Shown: positions 23,452 through 31,340 of the stretch, piece by piece
How the letters are laid out: each line of letters starts with the position of its first letter
How positions within the stretch are numbered: the first letter of the stretch is position 1
Position numbers and translations under genes: made by a program
Assembly (NCBI GenBank): GCA_910578845.1
Contig: CAJTSL010000007.1
Location: 22,500-86,499 of the forward strand
Direction of reading: 5' to 3'
DNA length: 64,000 nt
Source of the DNA: an uncultured Lachnospiraceae bacterium
Lineage (GTDB): Bacteria > Bacillota > Clostridia > Lachnospirales > Lachnospiraceae
The notes under the pieces: model-generated
Told to the model about the DNA's origin: nothing
Database searches by the model: none
What the model saw: only the letters and a program-made list of their open reading frames with translations

Positions 23452-24933
23452 TTATAATGTGACTCCCTGTTTGAAAATAGCCATATCATGGAATCCGGCC
23501 TCTTCGCTGCACACCTTTTTCCCTGATGCAACCGCTACGACATAATCAAACAATTCTTTTGCTGTCTCCTCTATGTCTTTATCTTCTACCAAGACGCCCG
23601 CATTAAAGTCTATCCAATTTTTCTTCTTACCGGCAAGAGCGCTGTTGCTGGAAATTTTGACTGTAGGCACTGGAGATGCGAACGGCGTCCCGCGTCCGGT
23701 CGTAAAGAGGACAATATGTGCGCCGCTTGCCGCTAATGCGGTTGATGCTACCAAATCATTGCCTGGCGCGCTAAGCAGATTCAGCCCTGCTTTCTCCACC
23801 TGCTGCCCGTATGCCAATACGCCTTTTACTGGTGCGCTTCCTGATTTCTGCGTGCACCCAAGCGATTTATCTTCCAGTGTCGATATCCCGCCTTTTTTGT
23901 TCCCTGGCGACGGGTTTTCATAAATAGTCTGGTTATTATCTTTAAAGTATTGCTTAAAATCATTAATTAACTTCACTGTCTCGTCAAAGAGCTCACGGCT
24001 TTCACATCTGTTCATCAATAATGTCTCAGCACCAAACATCTCCGGCACCTCCGTGAGGATTGTCGTCCCTTTTTTGCTGATCAGCAAATCAGAAAACTTT
24101 CCGACGAGCGGGTTTGCCGTAATCCCGGAAAAACCGTCGCTGCCGCCACATTTCATGCCAATGATCAGCTTAGAGACGCTAACCGGTTCCCGCTCAAAAG
24201 AAGATGCATAGGCAATCAGCTCATCTAAGAGCTTCCCACCTGTCTCCATCTCATCCTCCGTTTCCTGGCAGACAAGAAACTTCACCCTGTCAGGGTCTAC
24301 ATCACCGATATATGGCTTCAATACATCAATATTGCTGTTCTCACATCCAAGTCCTAGCACGAGCACGCCGCCTGCGTTAGGATGCCGGATTAAATCGGCT
24401 AAGATTGTCCTTGTATGCTCTTGGTCGTCTCCCATCTGTGAACAGCCATAAGGATGTGGGAACGCGATCACTTCTTCCACTGTCCCCTGCAAACGTCCGT
24501 TGGCTGATCTGGCAAGCGCCGTCGCAATATTGTTCACACACCCTACGGTGGGGATAATCCACACCTCATTGCGGACGCCTACTTTACCGTCCGGGCGGTT
24601 AAATCCCATGAACGTGGCATCCGGCGTAGAAGCCTCTTCTATTTCTACCGGTTCATAATGATATTCCAGCAAGTCGCCAAGTGCTGTTTTGACATTATGC
24701 GTATGTAGCCACGCTCCGGCTTCCACATTTTCCTTGGCGTTCCCGATACGGCATCCGTATTTGACAACATCTTCCTCCTGCGAAATATCGCAAATCGCCA
24801 TCTTATGCCCTGCCGGAATGGTCTCCTTCGCCGTTACCTCTATGTCTCCGACAGTTACCGTCCCGCCGGCAGGGATCTCCTTTATCGCAACGATTACATT
24901 ATCATTTTCATGAATCCTGAGATAATCTTTCAT
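23452..24933 (-). CDS. uxaA: Altronate dehydratase
   Basis: Dehydrates D-altronate to 2-keto-3-deoxygluconate, the last step of the galacturonate isomerase branch. The 493-residue protein has the UxaA order: an N-terminal SAF domain (about 1-75, LRIHENDNVIVAIKEIPAGG) and the large galactarate/altronate dehydratase domain with IPTVGCVNNIATALA, HPYGCSQMGDD, LGLGCENSNID, GMKCGGSDGFSGITANP and TTGRGTPFASPVPT. The conserved cysteines fit the iron-dependent site. It lies 39 nt upstream of the KduD-like gene and 140 nt downstream of uxaB. AAAGG is about 12 nt from the ATG, a long spacing seen for several genes here. Confidence 0.96.
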   Translation of the reverse strand: MKDYLRIHENDNVIVAIKEIPAGGTVTVGDIEVTAKETIPAGHKMAICDISQEEDVVKYGCRIGNAKENVEAGAWLHTHNVKTALGDLLEYHYEPVEIEEASTPDATFMGFNRPDGKVGVRNEVWIIPTVGCVNNIATALARSANGRLQGTVEEVIAFPHPYGCSQMGDDQEHTRTILADLIRHPNAGGVLVLGLGCENSNIDVLKPYIGDVDPDRVKFLVCQETEDEMETGGKLLDELIAYASSFEREPVSVSKLIIGMKCGGSDGFSGITANPLVGKFSDLLISKKGTTILTEVPEMFGAETLLMNRCESRELFDETVKLINDFKQYFKDNNQTIYENPSPGNKKGGISTLEDKSLGCTQKSGSAPVKGVLAYGQQVEKAGLNLLSAPGNDLVASTALAASGAHIVLFTTGRGTPFASPVPTVKISSNSALAGKKKNWIDFNAGVLVEDKDIEETAKELFDYVVAVASGKKVCSEEAGFHDMAIFKQGVTL

Positions 24934-25073
24934 GTTAATGCCATGCCTTTCTGTCGTCCTGCGATCCTGGCTCTATAGCCACAATGTACGCAGGCGAACA
25001 AGTTTGTCTATGGGATTGTATCTTGCCACCCCGTTTGAATCTTATATTCTAATCCTATACGTTTATACTATCA

Positions 25074-26537
25074 CTATTTGAAAACTTTTTCCATAGTCTT
25101 ACGCATTCCCATATCGCGAATATCCGCCAGGTAAGAAACAATAGTCTCTTCTACCCCTGCAAGCGCGCTTAAATCCTGGCCCCAGAAGTCCGTGTTGCTA
25201 AGCACTGCATGCGCAAACTCCGCCGGCTCCTTGCTGCTATTGGCTGCAAAAAACTCCAATACCGGCGCATCATCCATAATCTGGTATTCCTCTCCGTCAC
25301 GATGCCCGATTAACGCTTTGTCCCTGATTTCCGTCCCCGTATAAAATGCCATCAAAGCAGCGAGCGAAAATGTCAGATGTGCCGGCGCCTTTCCTTCTTT
25401 CTCAATATATCCTAAGAAACTTGGCATACATCTTGCTCTCCACTTGGAAACAGAATTCAACGAAATTGACAAATGCGCATGTTTCACATAAGGATTACGG
25501 AACCTTGTAAGGACTGCTTCTGCAAATTCTACTAACTCAGCCTTCGGGAGCGTAAGCGTAGGAATGACCTCTTCGAAAATAGTCGCTTTGATAAAATCCA
25601 GGATCAGATCGTCGTTCATGGACTCTAACACAATATCATTACCGCACAAATAGGATGCCAATACGAAAGAAGTATGCGCCCCATTCAAAATACGGACTTT
25701 CCGCTGCTTATATGGTTTCTGGTTATCTGTAAAGATAACAGGAAGCCCGGCTTTTGGCAACGGGAATTCATCACTGATATCTTTGTCGCTTTCAATGACC
25801 CATAAAGCGAATGGCTCGCCTGTTACGATCAGATTATCCTGATAGCCGAATTCTTCGCAAAGCTCTTGCGCTTCATCTCTCGGATATCCGGTCACAATCC
25901 TGTCAACCAGCGTGGAGGTAAAGACACATGCCTCATTGATCCATGCCGTAAAAGCCTCTTCCAGATTCCAGCGTTTTGCAAGCTTCAATACACATTCTTT
26001 CAAATGAATGCCGTTATCATCAATCAGCTCTACCGGAAGCATCACTAAGCCTTTATCCTGCGCCCCATCAAAATGTTTATATCTCTCATATAAGAATTTC
26101 GTCAATTTGCCCGGATATGTCTTGGGCGGGTTTAATTCTAACCGATCCGTTTCGTCATATACGATGCCCGCTTCCGTTGTATTGGAAACAATGAAACGCA
26201 ACGTATCTAATTTGGCAAAATCAGCATATTTCCCATATTCTTCATACGCATCCACCACATCCGTAACACTGGTAACGACACGGTTGATCTTCTTCGCCTC
26301 ACCGTCTGCAATGCCTCTAAGCTGCACCGTATATTGGCACTCTTGCTCATGGAAACGCGCCAACGTGCCAAATTCAATCGGCTTCACCAGAACAATATCC
26401 CCGTTAAACTCTCCCTTCTCATTTGCAATATCAATCATATAATCGACAAATGCCCGCAAGAAGTTGCCTTCCCCAAATTGCAGCACTTTTATCGGTCTCT
26501 CTACTTTTCCTGTTTTCTGTTTGCTCAAAAGTTCCAT
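25074..26537 (-). CDS. uxaB: Tagaturonate reductase (altronate oxidoreductase)
   Basis: NAD-dependent reduction of D-tagaturonate to D-altronate. The 487-residue protein belongs to the mannitol dehydrogenase family: N-terminal Rossmann domain with IKVLQFGEGNFLRAFVDYMID, then DRIVTGYPRDEAQ, and the C-terminal catalytic helical domain with KVRILNGAHTSFVLASYLCG (the Lys/Asn/His site) and RFRNPYVKHAHLSISLNS. AAAGGAG lies 12 nt before the ATG. It heads the minus-strand uxaB-uxaA-SDR operon, divergent from the LacI regulator, the usual arrangement for a local repressor. Confidence 0.95.
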   Translation of the reverse strand: MELLSKQKTGKVERPIKVLQFGEGNFLRAFVDYMIDIANEKGEFNGDIVLVKPIEFGTLARFHEQECQYTVQLRGIADGEAKKINRVVTSVTDVVDAYEEYGKYADFAKLDTLRFIVSNTTEAGIVYDETDRLELNPPKTYPGKLTKFLYERYKHFDGAQDKGLVMLPVELIDDNGIHLKECVLKLAKRWNLEEAFTAWINEACVFTSTLVDRIVTGYPRDEAQELCEEFGYQDNLIVTGEPFALWVIESDKDISDEFPLPKAGLPVIFTDNQKPYKQRKVRILNGAHTSFVLASYLCGNDIVLESMNDDLILDFIKATIFEEVIPTLTLPKAELVEFAEAVLTRFRNPYVKHAHLSISLNSVSKWRARCMPSFLGYIEKEGKAPAHLTFSLAALMAFYTGTEIRDKALIGHRDGEEYQIMDDAPVLEFFAANSSKEPAEFAHAVLSNTDFWGQDLSALAGVEETIVSYLADIRDMGMRKTMEKVFK

Positions 26538-26727
26538 TGCCTGCCATATCTCCTTTCTTTAGGCATTTTCAGCCTCTCCCCCATTGTTTTCGTGCAATTT
26601 TTTCAATGTAAGCAGTTTCATATCTTTATTTTTTCACATTTTTCCCAATTAGTCAATATGCATTTGAAACAAATTTTCTATTTTTTACAAAATTTCAATG
26701 AAAATTGAGAATTCAAAAGTTTTTTTA

Positions 26728-26756
26728 TTGCTTTCTTTTTCCATATACTATATAAT
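26728..26756 (+). promoter_or_regulatory. Promoter of the LacI regulator / uxaC transcript
   Basis: TTGCTT (26728-26733), 17-nt spacer, and a perfect TATAAT (26751-26756). Transcription would begin near 26763. The 356 bases 26538-26893 between the divergent genes hold this promoter, a cre-like site and a second palindrome; no clear promoter was found for uxaB. Confidence 0.75.
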
Positions 26757-26781
26757 AAAATATATTATCCCTGCATTGTAG

Positions 26782-26795
26782 TGTAAGCGTTTACA
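26782..26795. promoter_or_regulatory. cre-type operator (CcpA or LacI-family site)
   Basis: TGTAAGCGTTTACA matches the CcpA consensus TGWNANCGNTNWCA at every position and is a near-perfect palindrome. It lies about 20 nt downstream of the predicted transcription start of the LacI gene, where binding would block elongation. A LacI-family local regulator could use the same kind of site. Confidence 0.8.
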
Positions 26796-26812
26796 TCCTT
26801 ATGAAATCGGCA

Positions 26813-26828
26813 TATAAATCGATTTATA
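26813..26828. promoter_or_regulatory. Perfect 16-bp palindrome, candidate operator for the local LacI regulator
   Basis: TATAAATCGATTTATA is a perfect palindrome with the central CG typical of LacI-family operators. It is in the leader of the LacI gene, 18 nt past the cre-like site. Binding by the adjacent regulator is inferred. Confidence 0.6.
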
Positions 26829-26893
26829 AGATGTCCGGTAATTAGCAGTAATTTGTAAGAAAGATTTAATTTAAGAAAGGCTTGGTTTCCCTA

Positions 26894-27910
26894 ATGGCTC
26901 TGACGATTTATGACATTTCCCAAAAAGCCGGTGTATCAACCGCAACAGTTTCCCGCGTCCTAAACGGCAGCGGCAACGTCAGTCCATCTACACAAGAAAA
27001 AGTGATGGCTATCATAGAAAAATACGATTATATCCCCAATGCGTTCGCACGGGGCATGGGTCTTCGTTCCCTAAAGACAATCGGCATTCTATGCGCGGAT
27101 TCCTCGGACTTATTTGCGGCAAAAGCAATTTATCTTCTAGAGCAGGAGCTACAGGCAAGCGGCTACGAATCTCTGCTTTGCTGTACAGGATATAACCTTG
27201 GCGTGAAGAAGAATTATCTGAACCTGATCCTTTCTAAAAAAGTTGACAGCATCATTTTAGTCGGTTCCAATTTCATAGCGCCCACCAAATTAGAGAACGA
27301 ATACATCGCTGACGCGGCATCGCAAGTACCAATCATGCTTTTAAACGCTTCTTATAATCATCCGAATGTATATAGCATACTCTGTGACGATTACAATGCC
27401 ATGTATGAAGCGACATCTTCTATGATAGATTCCGGGATTAACGACATCTTATATTTATATAATTCTGAGTCTTATAGTGGCATCAAGAAACTAAAAGGAT
27501 TTCAAGATGCATGGCAGGAGAAGCTTGGGCGGGCTTGTACTGATCATGCCTGTTTCTATCGCGGAAAACCCGACTCTATCCCAGATATTGCTGATTTTGT
27601 AAAGCAAACCGCCGATAAAGGGCTCTCTTTTCACGGTGTGATCGCCGCAGACGATTCCCTCGCCATCGGCGCCATGAAATATGCCCAGCAAAAAGGCCTC
27701 CGCATCCCGGAGGACATTTCAGTAATCGGATATAATAATTCCGTACTGACCAACTGCTGTAGCCCGGAACTGACTTCTGTTGATAACTGCCTGGAAATCC
27801 AGACGCACCAGCTCGTCCAGACACTGCTCCATGTCCTCGCAGGCGAAGGAGTCCCAAACAAAGTCATTTTCTCTGGCAAGCTGATCAAGCGCCACACCAC
27901 GAGCTTTTAA
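26894..27910 (+). CDS. LacI-family transcriptional regulator, probable hexuronate regulator
   Basis: A 338-residue repressor. Residues 1-60 hold the LacI helix-turn-helix (TIYDISQKAGVSTATVSRVLNG) and hinge helix (AFARGMGL); the rest is the periplasmic-binding-like effector domain (GILCADSSDLFA, GVIAADDSLAIGAMKYAQ, DISVIGYNNS, LTSVDN). The ATG at 26894 is chosen; a TTG in frame at 26882 is a poorer start, and AAAGG is about 13 nt before the ATG. It sits between divergent uxaB and downstream uxaC, so it probably controls both in response to a hexuronate or KDG-type inducer. Effector not readable from sequence. Confidence 0.92.
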   Translation: MALTIYDISQKAGVSTATVSRVLNGSGNVSPSTQEKVMAIIEKYDYIPNAFARGMGLRSLKTIGILCADSSDLFAAKAIYLLEQELQASGYESLLCCTGYNLGVKKNYLNLILSKKVDSIILVGSNFIAPTKLENEYIADAASQVPIMLLNASYNHPNVYSILCDDYNAMYEATSSMIDSGINDILYLYNSESYSGIKKLKGFQDAWQEKLGRACTDHACFYRGKPDSIPDIADFVKQTADKGLSFHGVIAADDSLAIGAMKYAQQKGLRIPEDISVIGYNNSVLTNCCSPELTSVDNCLEIQTHQLVQTLLHVLAGEGVPNKVIFSGKLIKRHTTSF

Positions 27911-27970
27911 TTTATTATCAATATATACTTAATATTTCTATCCATAACATATCAAGAAAGGGGTTTAATC

Positions 27971-29389
27971 ATGAAACAATTTATGGACAAAAACTTTCTA
28001 CTCTCTAATGACACTGCACAGAAATTATATTTTAGCTATGCAGCCGAAACGCCTGTTCTAGACTATCATTGTCATATTAACCCGCAGGAAATCTGTGAAG
28101 ACCGCCAATTCCAGAACATCACACAAGTATGGCTTGGCGGAGACCATTATAAATGGCGCTTTATGCGTTCCTGTGGCGTAGACGAACATTATATAACCGG
28201 AGACGCGCCGGACAAAGAGAAGTTCTTAAAATGGGCCGAGTGTCTTGGGAAAGCAATCGGCAATCCTCTTTTCCACTGGTCACACTTAGAGTTACAGAAG
28301 TATTTCAACTATCACGGCGTATTAAATCAGAAGACTGCCGAAGAAGTATGGGAGCTTTGTAACAAGAAACTGGCGGAGCCTTCCATGTCCGTACGGAATC
28401 TGATCAAACAGTCCAACGTTACCTTGATCTGCACAACAGACGACCCGGTTGATTCCCTGGAATGGCATAAGAAGCTTGCTGAAGACGATTCTTTTGATGT
28501 ACAGGTGCTTCCCGCATGGCGCCCTGACAAAGCTATGAACATTGAAAAACCTACTTACCAGGAATATCTATCTACATTATCCGATGTAGCCGGGGTGGAA
28601 ATAGGAACATTTGCCGATTTGCAGAAAGCATTATCCGTACGTATGGATTTCTTCGCTTCCATGGGCTGTTCTGTTTCTGACCATGCGCTTGAATATGTGA
28701 TGTATGCGCCTGCTTCCGATGAGGAAATCGAAGCGATCTTTACAAAGCGCCTCTCGGGAGAGGAAGTATCGCGCAAGGAAGAATTACAATTTAAGACCGC
28801 TTTCATGCTCTTTGTCGGAAAAGAATATGCGAAGCGTAACTGGGTAATGCAGCTCCACTATGGCTGTAAGCGAGACAACAATACGTTAATGTTTGACAAG
28901 CTTGGCCCCGACACCGGTTACGACTGTATCAATAACTATGCGCCGTCTTCCGAAATGGCAGATTATCTAAACGCTTTAATCCGTACGGACGAACTGCCAA
29001 AGACCATTATTTACAGCTTAAATCCCAATGACAATCAGGCAATCGGGACTATCCTTGGCTGTTTCCAGGATTCCACTGCCGTTGCCAAGATACAACAAGG
29101 TTCCGCATGGTGGTTCAATGACCACAAGACGGGCATGCAAGACCAGATGGTTTCCCTTGCTAACCTTGGGAATCTCTCCGGATTTGTCGGCATGCTCACC
29201 GATTCCAGAAGCTTCCTCTCCTATACGAGACACGATTACTTCCGCAGGATTCTCTGTAACCTGTTCGGCACATGGGTCGAGAATGGAGAATACCCGGATG
29301 ATGACGAAATACTGGGCGAGATCGTAAAGGGAATCTGCTACAATAACGCAGTGAAATATTTCGGTTTTGATTTAGCGCCGCAAGAATAA
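27971..29389 (+). CDS. uxaC: Uronate isomerase (glucuronate/galacturonate isomerase)
   Basis: Isomerises D-galacturonate to D-tagaturonate and D-glucuronate to D-fructuronate. The 472-residue protein matches UxaC in length and sequence: N-terminal LDYHCHINPQEICEDRQF with the HxH metal site, the insertion around WRFMRSCGVDEHYITG, LICTTDDPVDSLEWH, WVMQLHYGCKRDNN, AWWFNDHKTGMQDQM, and C-terminal SFLSYTRHDYFRRILCNL. AAAGGGG precedes the ATG. It is 60 nt after the LacI gene, probably co-transcribed. No mannonate genes (uxuA/uxuB) are in the window. Confidence 0.97.
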   Translation: MKQFMDKNFLLSNDTAQKLYFSYAAETPVLDYHCHINPQEICEDRQFQNITQVWLGGDHYKWRFMRSCGVDEHYITGDAPDKEKFLKWAECLGKAIGNPLFHWSHLELQKYFNYHGVLNQKTAEEVWELCNKKLAEPSMSVRNLIKQSNVTLICTTDDPVDSLEWHKKLAEDDSFDVQVLPAWRPDKAMNIEKPTYQEYLSTLSDVAGVEIGTFADLQKALSVRMDFFASMGCSVSDHALEYVMYAPASDEEIEAIFTKRLSGEEVSRKEELQFKTAFMLFVGKEYAKRNWVMQLHYGCKRDNNTLMFDKLGPDTGYDCINNYAPSSEMADYLNALIRTDELPKTIIYSLNPNDNQAIGTILGCFQDSTAVAKIQQGSAWWFNDHKTGMQDQMVSLANLGNLSGFVGMLTDSRSFLSYTRHDYFRRILCNLFGTWVENGEYPDDDEILGEIVKGICYNNAVKYFGFDLAPQE

Positions 29390-29529
29390 TCTATATTCGC
29401 CTGACTGGCTCATATTGCCACAGCTATATTGCTCCAAAAATAGATATAAATAGATAAAATATAAATATATAGAATTAAGAAAAAATATGAAAATATGAAA
29501 TTGATAAAAAAAGAAAGGACGATACCAAA

Positions 29530-30390
29530 ATGGAATTAAGAACCGCCGCATCACCAAGAGATGTAAAACACTATACAACGGAACGCCTGAGAGAAGAATT
29601 TCTCATTGACGATCTGTTCAAGCCAGATGAAATCAAGCTCGTATACAGCCATATCGACCGGATCATCACTGGTTCCGCTGTACCTGTGAAACCATTACAG
29701 CTTACGGCAGGCGATGAGCTGCGCGCACAATACTTCTGTGAAAGACGTGAGCTTGGCGTCATCAATATCGGCAATCCGGGCAAAATCACAATTGACGGCA
29801 AGGCATATGAAGTAGGGCACAAAGAAGGCATGTATATCGGAATGGGATCGAAGGAAATCATATTCGAAAGCATAAATCCATCCGAGCCTGCTAAATTCTA
29901 TTTAAACAGCGCTCCGGCTCATATGACTTATCCGACCGTTTTAATCAAACCGGAAGGCGAAGCTGCGGAAGGCGTTGTCATTGTAAAGGATGCCAACAAA
30001 GTAGAATTAGGCTCTTTAGAGTCCGCAAACCATAGAACAATCTGTAAGTACATCCTTCCCGGACAAGTAGAGAGTTGCCAGCTTGAAATGGGCATGACCA
30101 AGTTGGAACCAGGCAGCGTATGGAATACGATGCCATGCCATACGCACGACAGGCGAATGGAAGTCTATCTGTACTTCGATATGCCGGAAGATGCGCTTGT
30201 TATGCACTATATGGGCGAGCCTACCCAGACACGCCATATTATCATGAGAAATGAGCAGGCTGTCATCTCCCCGAGCTGGTCGATCCATTCCGGCTGCGGT
30301 ACGCAGGCATATACCTTCATCTGGGGCATGGTCGGCGAAAACCAGGATTTTGACGATATGGATGGCTGCGCGATGCAGGATTTGTTATAA
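29530..30390 (+). CDS. kduI: 5-keto-4-deoxyuronate isomerase
   Basis: Converts 4-deoxy-L-threo-5-hexosulose uronate, the spontaneous product of unsaturated uronate, to 2,5-diketo-3-deoxygluconate. The 286-residue protein is a bicupin of typical KduI length. It starts MELRTAASPRDVKHYTTERL and has the zinc site in NTMPCHTHDRRMEVYLYFD, with YMGEPTQTRHI and SPSWSIHSGCGTQAYTFIWGM at the end. GAAAGGA precedes the ATG. It is on the plus strand 140 nt after uxaC and feeds the KduD-like SDR at 22609-23412. Confidence 0.97.
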   Translation: MELRTAASPRDVKHYTTERLREEFLIDDLFKPDEIKLVYSHIDRIITGSAVPVKPLQLTAGDELRAQYFCERRELGVINIGNPGKITIDGKAYEVGHKEGMYIGMGSKEIIFESINPSEPAKFYLNSAPAHMTYPTVLIKPEGEAAEGVVIVKDANKVELGSLESANHRTICKYILPGQVESCQLEMGMTKLEPGSVWNTMPCHTHDRRMEVYLYFDMPEDALVMHYMGEPTQTRHIIMRNEQAVISPSWSIHSGCGTQAYTFIWGMVGENQDFDDMDGCAMQDLL

Positions 30391-30444
30391 AGAGCGCCAA
30401 TGTAACAAAAGCGTGTCCCACAACGATTTGTATATAATACAACG

Positions 30445-30575
30445 GATAATTGCGAAACTCCCTCTCCCTAACCAGAATCTGGGCAAACAAGGAGGGGAGT
30501 TGCCACCGTATCCGGCTCCTGTTTTATTGATTCAGACAGGACTCGTGGCGTGAAGCAGCCGTTTCACAATTACCC
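30445..30575. repeat. Structured intergenic element with imperfect terminal inverted repeats (family B)
   Basis: Ends GATAATTGCGAAAC and GTTTCACAATTACC are imperfect inverted copies. The first 15 nt (30445-30459) are identical to 1750-1764, the edge of family A copy 1. Inside, AACTCCC..CTCC pairs with GGAGGGGAGTT, and CCTGT with ACAGG, so two further stems are possible. It occupies most of the 218-nt gap between kduI and the RpiB-like gene. Confidence 0.65.
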
Positions 30576-30608
30576 AGGGTAAAATAATAAAAAGGAGTAT
30601 ATTACAAA

Positions 30609-31247
30609 ATGAAAATAGCTTTGATTAACGAAAACAGCCAGGCTGCAAAGAATGAGATGATCTATAATACCTTAAAGGCAGTCGTAGAGCCCATGGGGCA
30701 TGAAGTATTCAATTACGGTATGTATTCTGCGGAAGACGAGCATCAGCTTACGTATGTGCAAAACGGTATCCTTGCTGCTGTCCTGTTGAATTCCCAAGCG
30801 GTAGACTATGTCATTACAGGATGCGGCACCGGTGAGGGCGCTATGCTCGCATGCAACTCTTTCCCGCAGGTACTATGCGGCCATATTGAATCACCACTTG
30901 ACGCTTATCTCTTCTCACAGGTTAATGACGGCAACTGTATCGCACTTCCCTTCGCTGAGAATTTCGGCTGGGGCGGCGAGCTGAACCTGACTTATATTTT
31001 CGAGAAATTATTCTGCGCACCGGGCGGCGGCGGCTATCCGAAAGAAAGAGTCGTTCCGGAACAAAGGAACAAAAAAATCTTAGATGAAGTGAAGAAAGTG
31101 ACACATAACGATATGGTATCCATCCTTGGGCAATTAGACCAGGAATTGGTAAAAGGCGCATTAAGCGGAGAACACTTCTCCGAATATTTCTTCGCCAACT
31201 GTAAAGACGATGCGATTGCAGATGCCGTGAAGAAAGTTCTCTCTTAA
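30609..31247 (+). CDS. RpiB/LacAB-family isomerase, possibly DhuI-type 5-keto-4-deoxyuronate isomerase
   Basis: A 212-residue protein of the ribose-5-phosphate isomerase B fold, longer than RpiB (about 150) because of a C-terminal helical extension. Visible features are MKIALINENSQAAKNEMIYN, GCGTGEGAMLACNSFPQVLCG (phosphate/anion loop and active-site Cys), and AFAENFGWGGELNLTY-like downstream residues. In streptococci, an RpiB-fold enzyme of about this length (DhuI) carries out the same reaction as KduI. Position directly after kduI supports an unsaturated-uronate substrate. RBS AAAAGGAG. A pentose-phosphate or galactose-6-phosphate isomerase is the alternative. Confidence 0.8.
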   Translation: MKIALINENSQAAKNEMIYNTLKAVVEPMGHEVFNYGMYSAEDEHQLTYVQNGILAAVLLNSQAVDYVITGCGTGEGAMLACNSFPQVLCGHIESPLDAYLFSQVNDGNCIALPFAENFGWGGELNLTYIFEKLFCAPGGGGYPKERVVPEQRNKKILDEVKKVTHNDMVSILGQLDQELVKGALSGEHFSEYFFANCKDDAIADAVKKVLS

Positions 31248-31254
31248 GCAAGAC

Positions 31255-31305
31255 AAAAGCCTCCCGTTCTCCTATCAGTAACCAGATAGGAAAAAGGGAG
31301 GCCTT
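31255..31305 (+). terminator. Two-stem terminator between convergent genes
   Basis: GCCTCCC (31259-31265) pairs with GGGAGGC (31296-31302), enclosing CCTATC / GATAGG. A-rich and T-rich flanks on both sides fit a bidirectional terminator between the RpiB-like gene and the convergent GH78 gene. Confidence 0.7.
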
Positions 31306-31340
31306 CTAAAATTATATATTCATTGTATTAATTATATTAA

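Noticed and set aside
24934..25073. Gap between uxaA and uxaB considered as a regulatory leader
   Set aside because: No stable hairpin, operator or repeat could be supported by eye.
29390..29529. AT-rich tract with A-rich repeats before kduI
   Set aside because: Looks like ordinary AT-rich leader. No convincing hairpin or promoter pair and no repeat elsewhere in the window.
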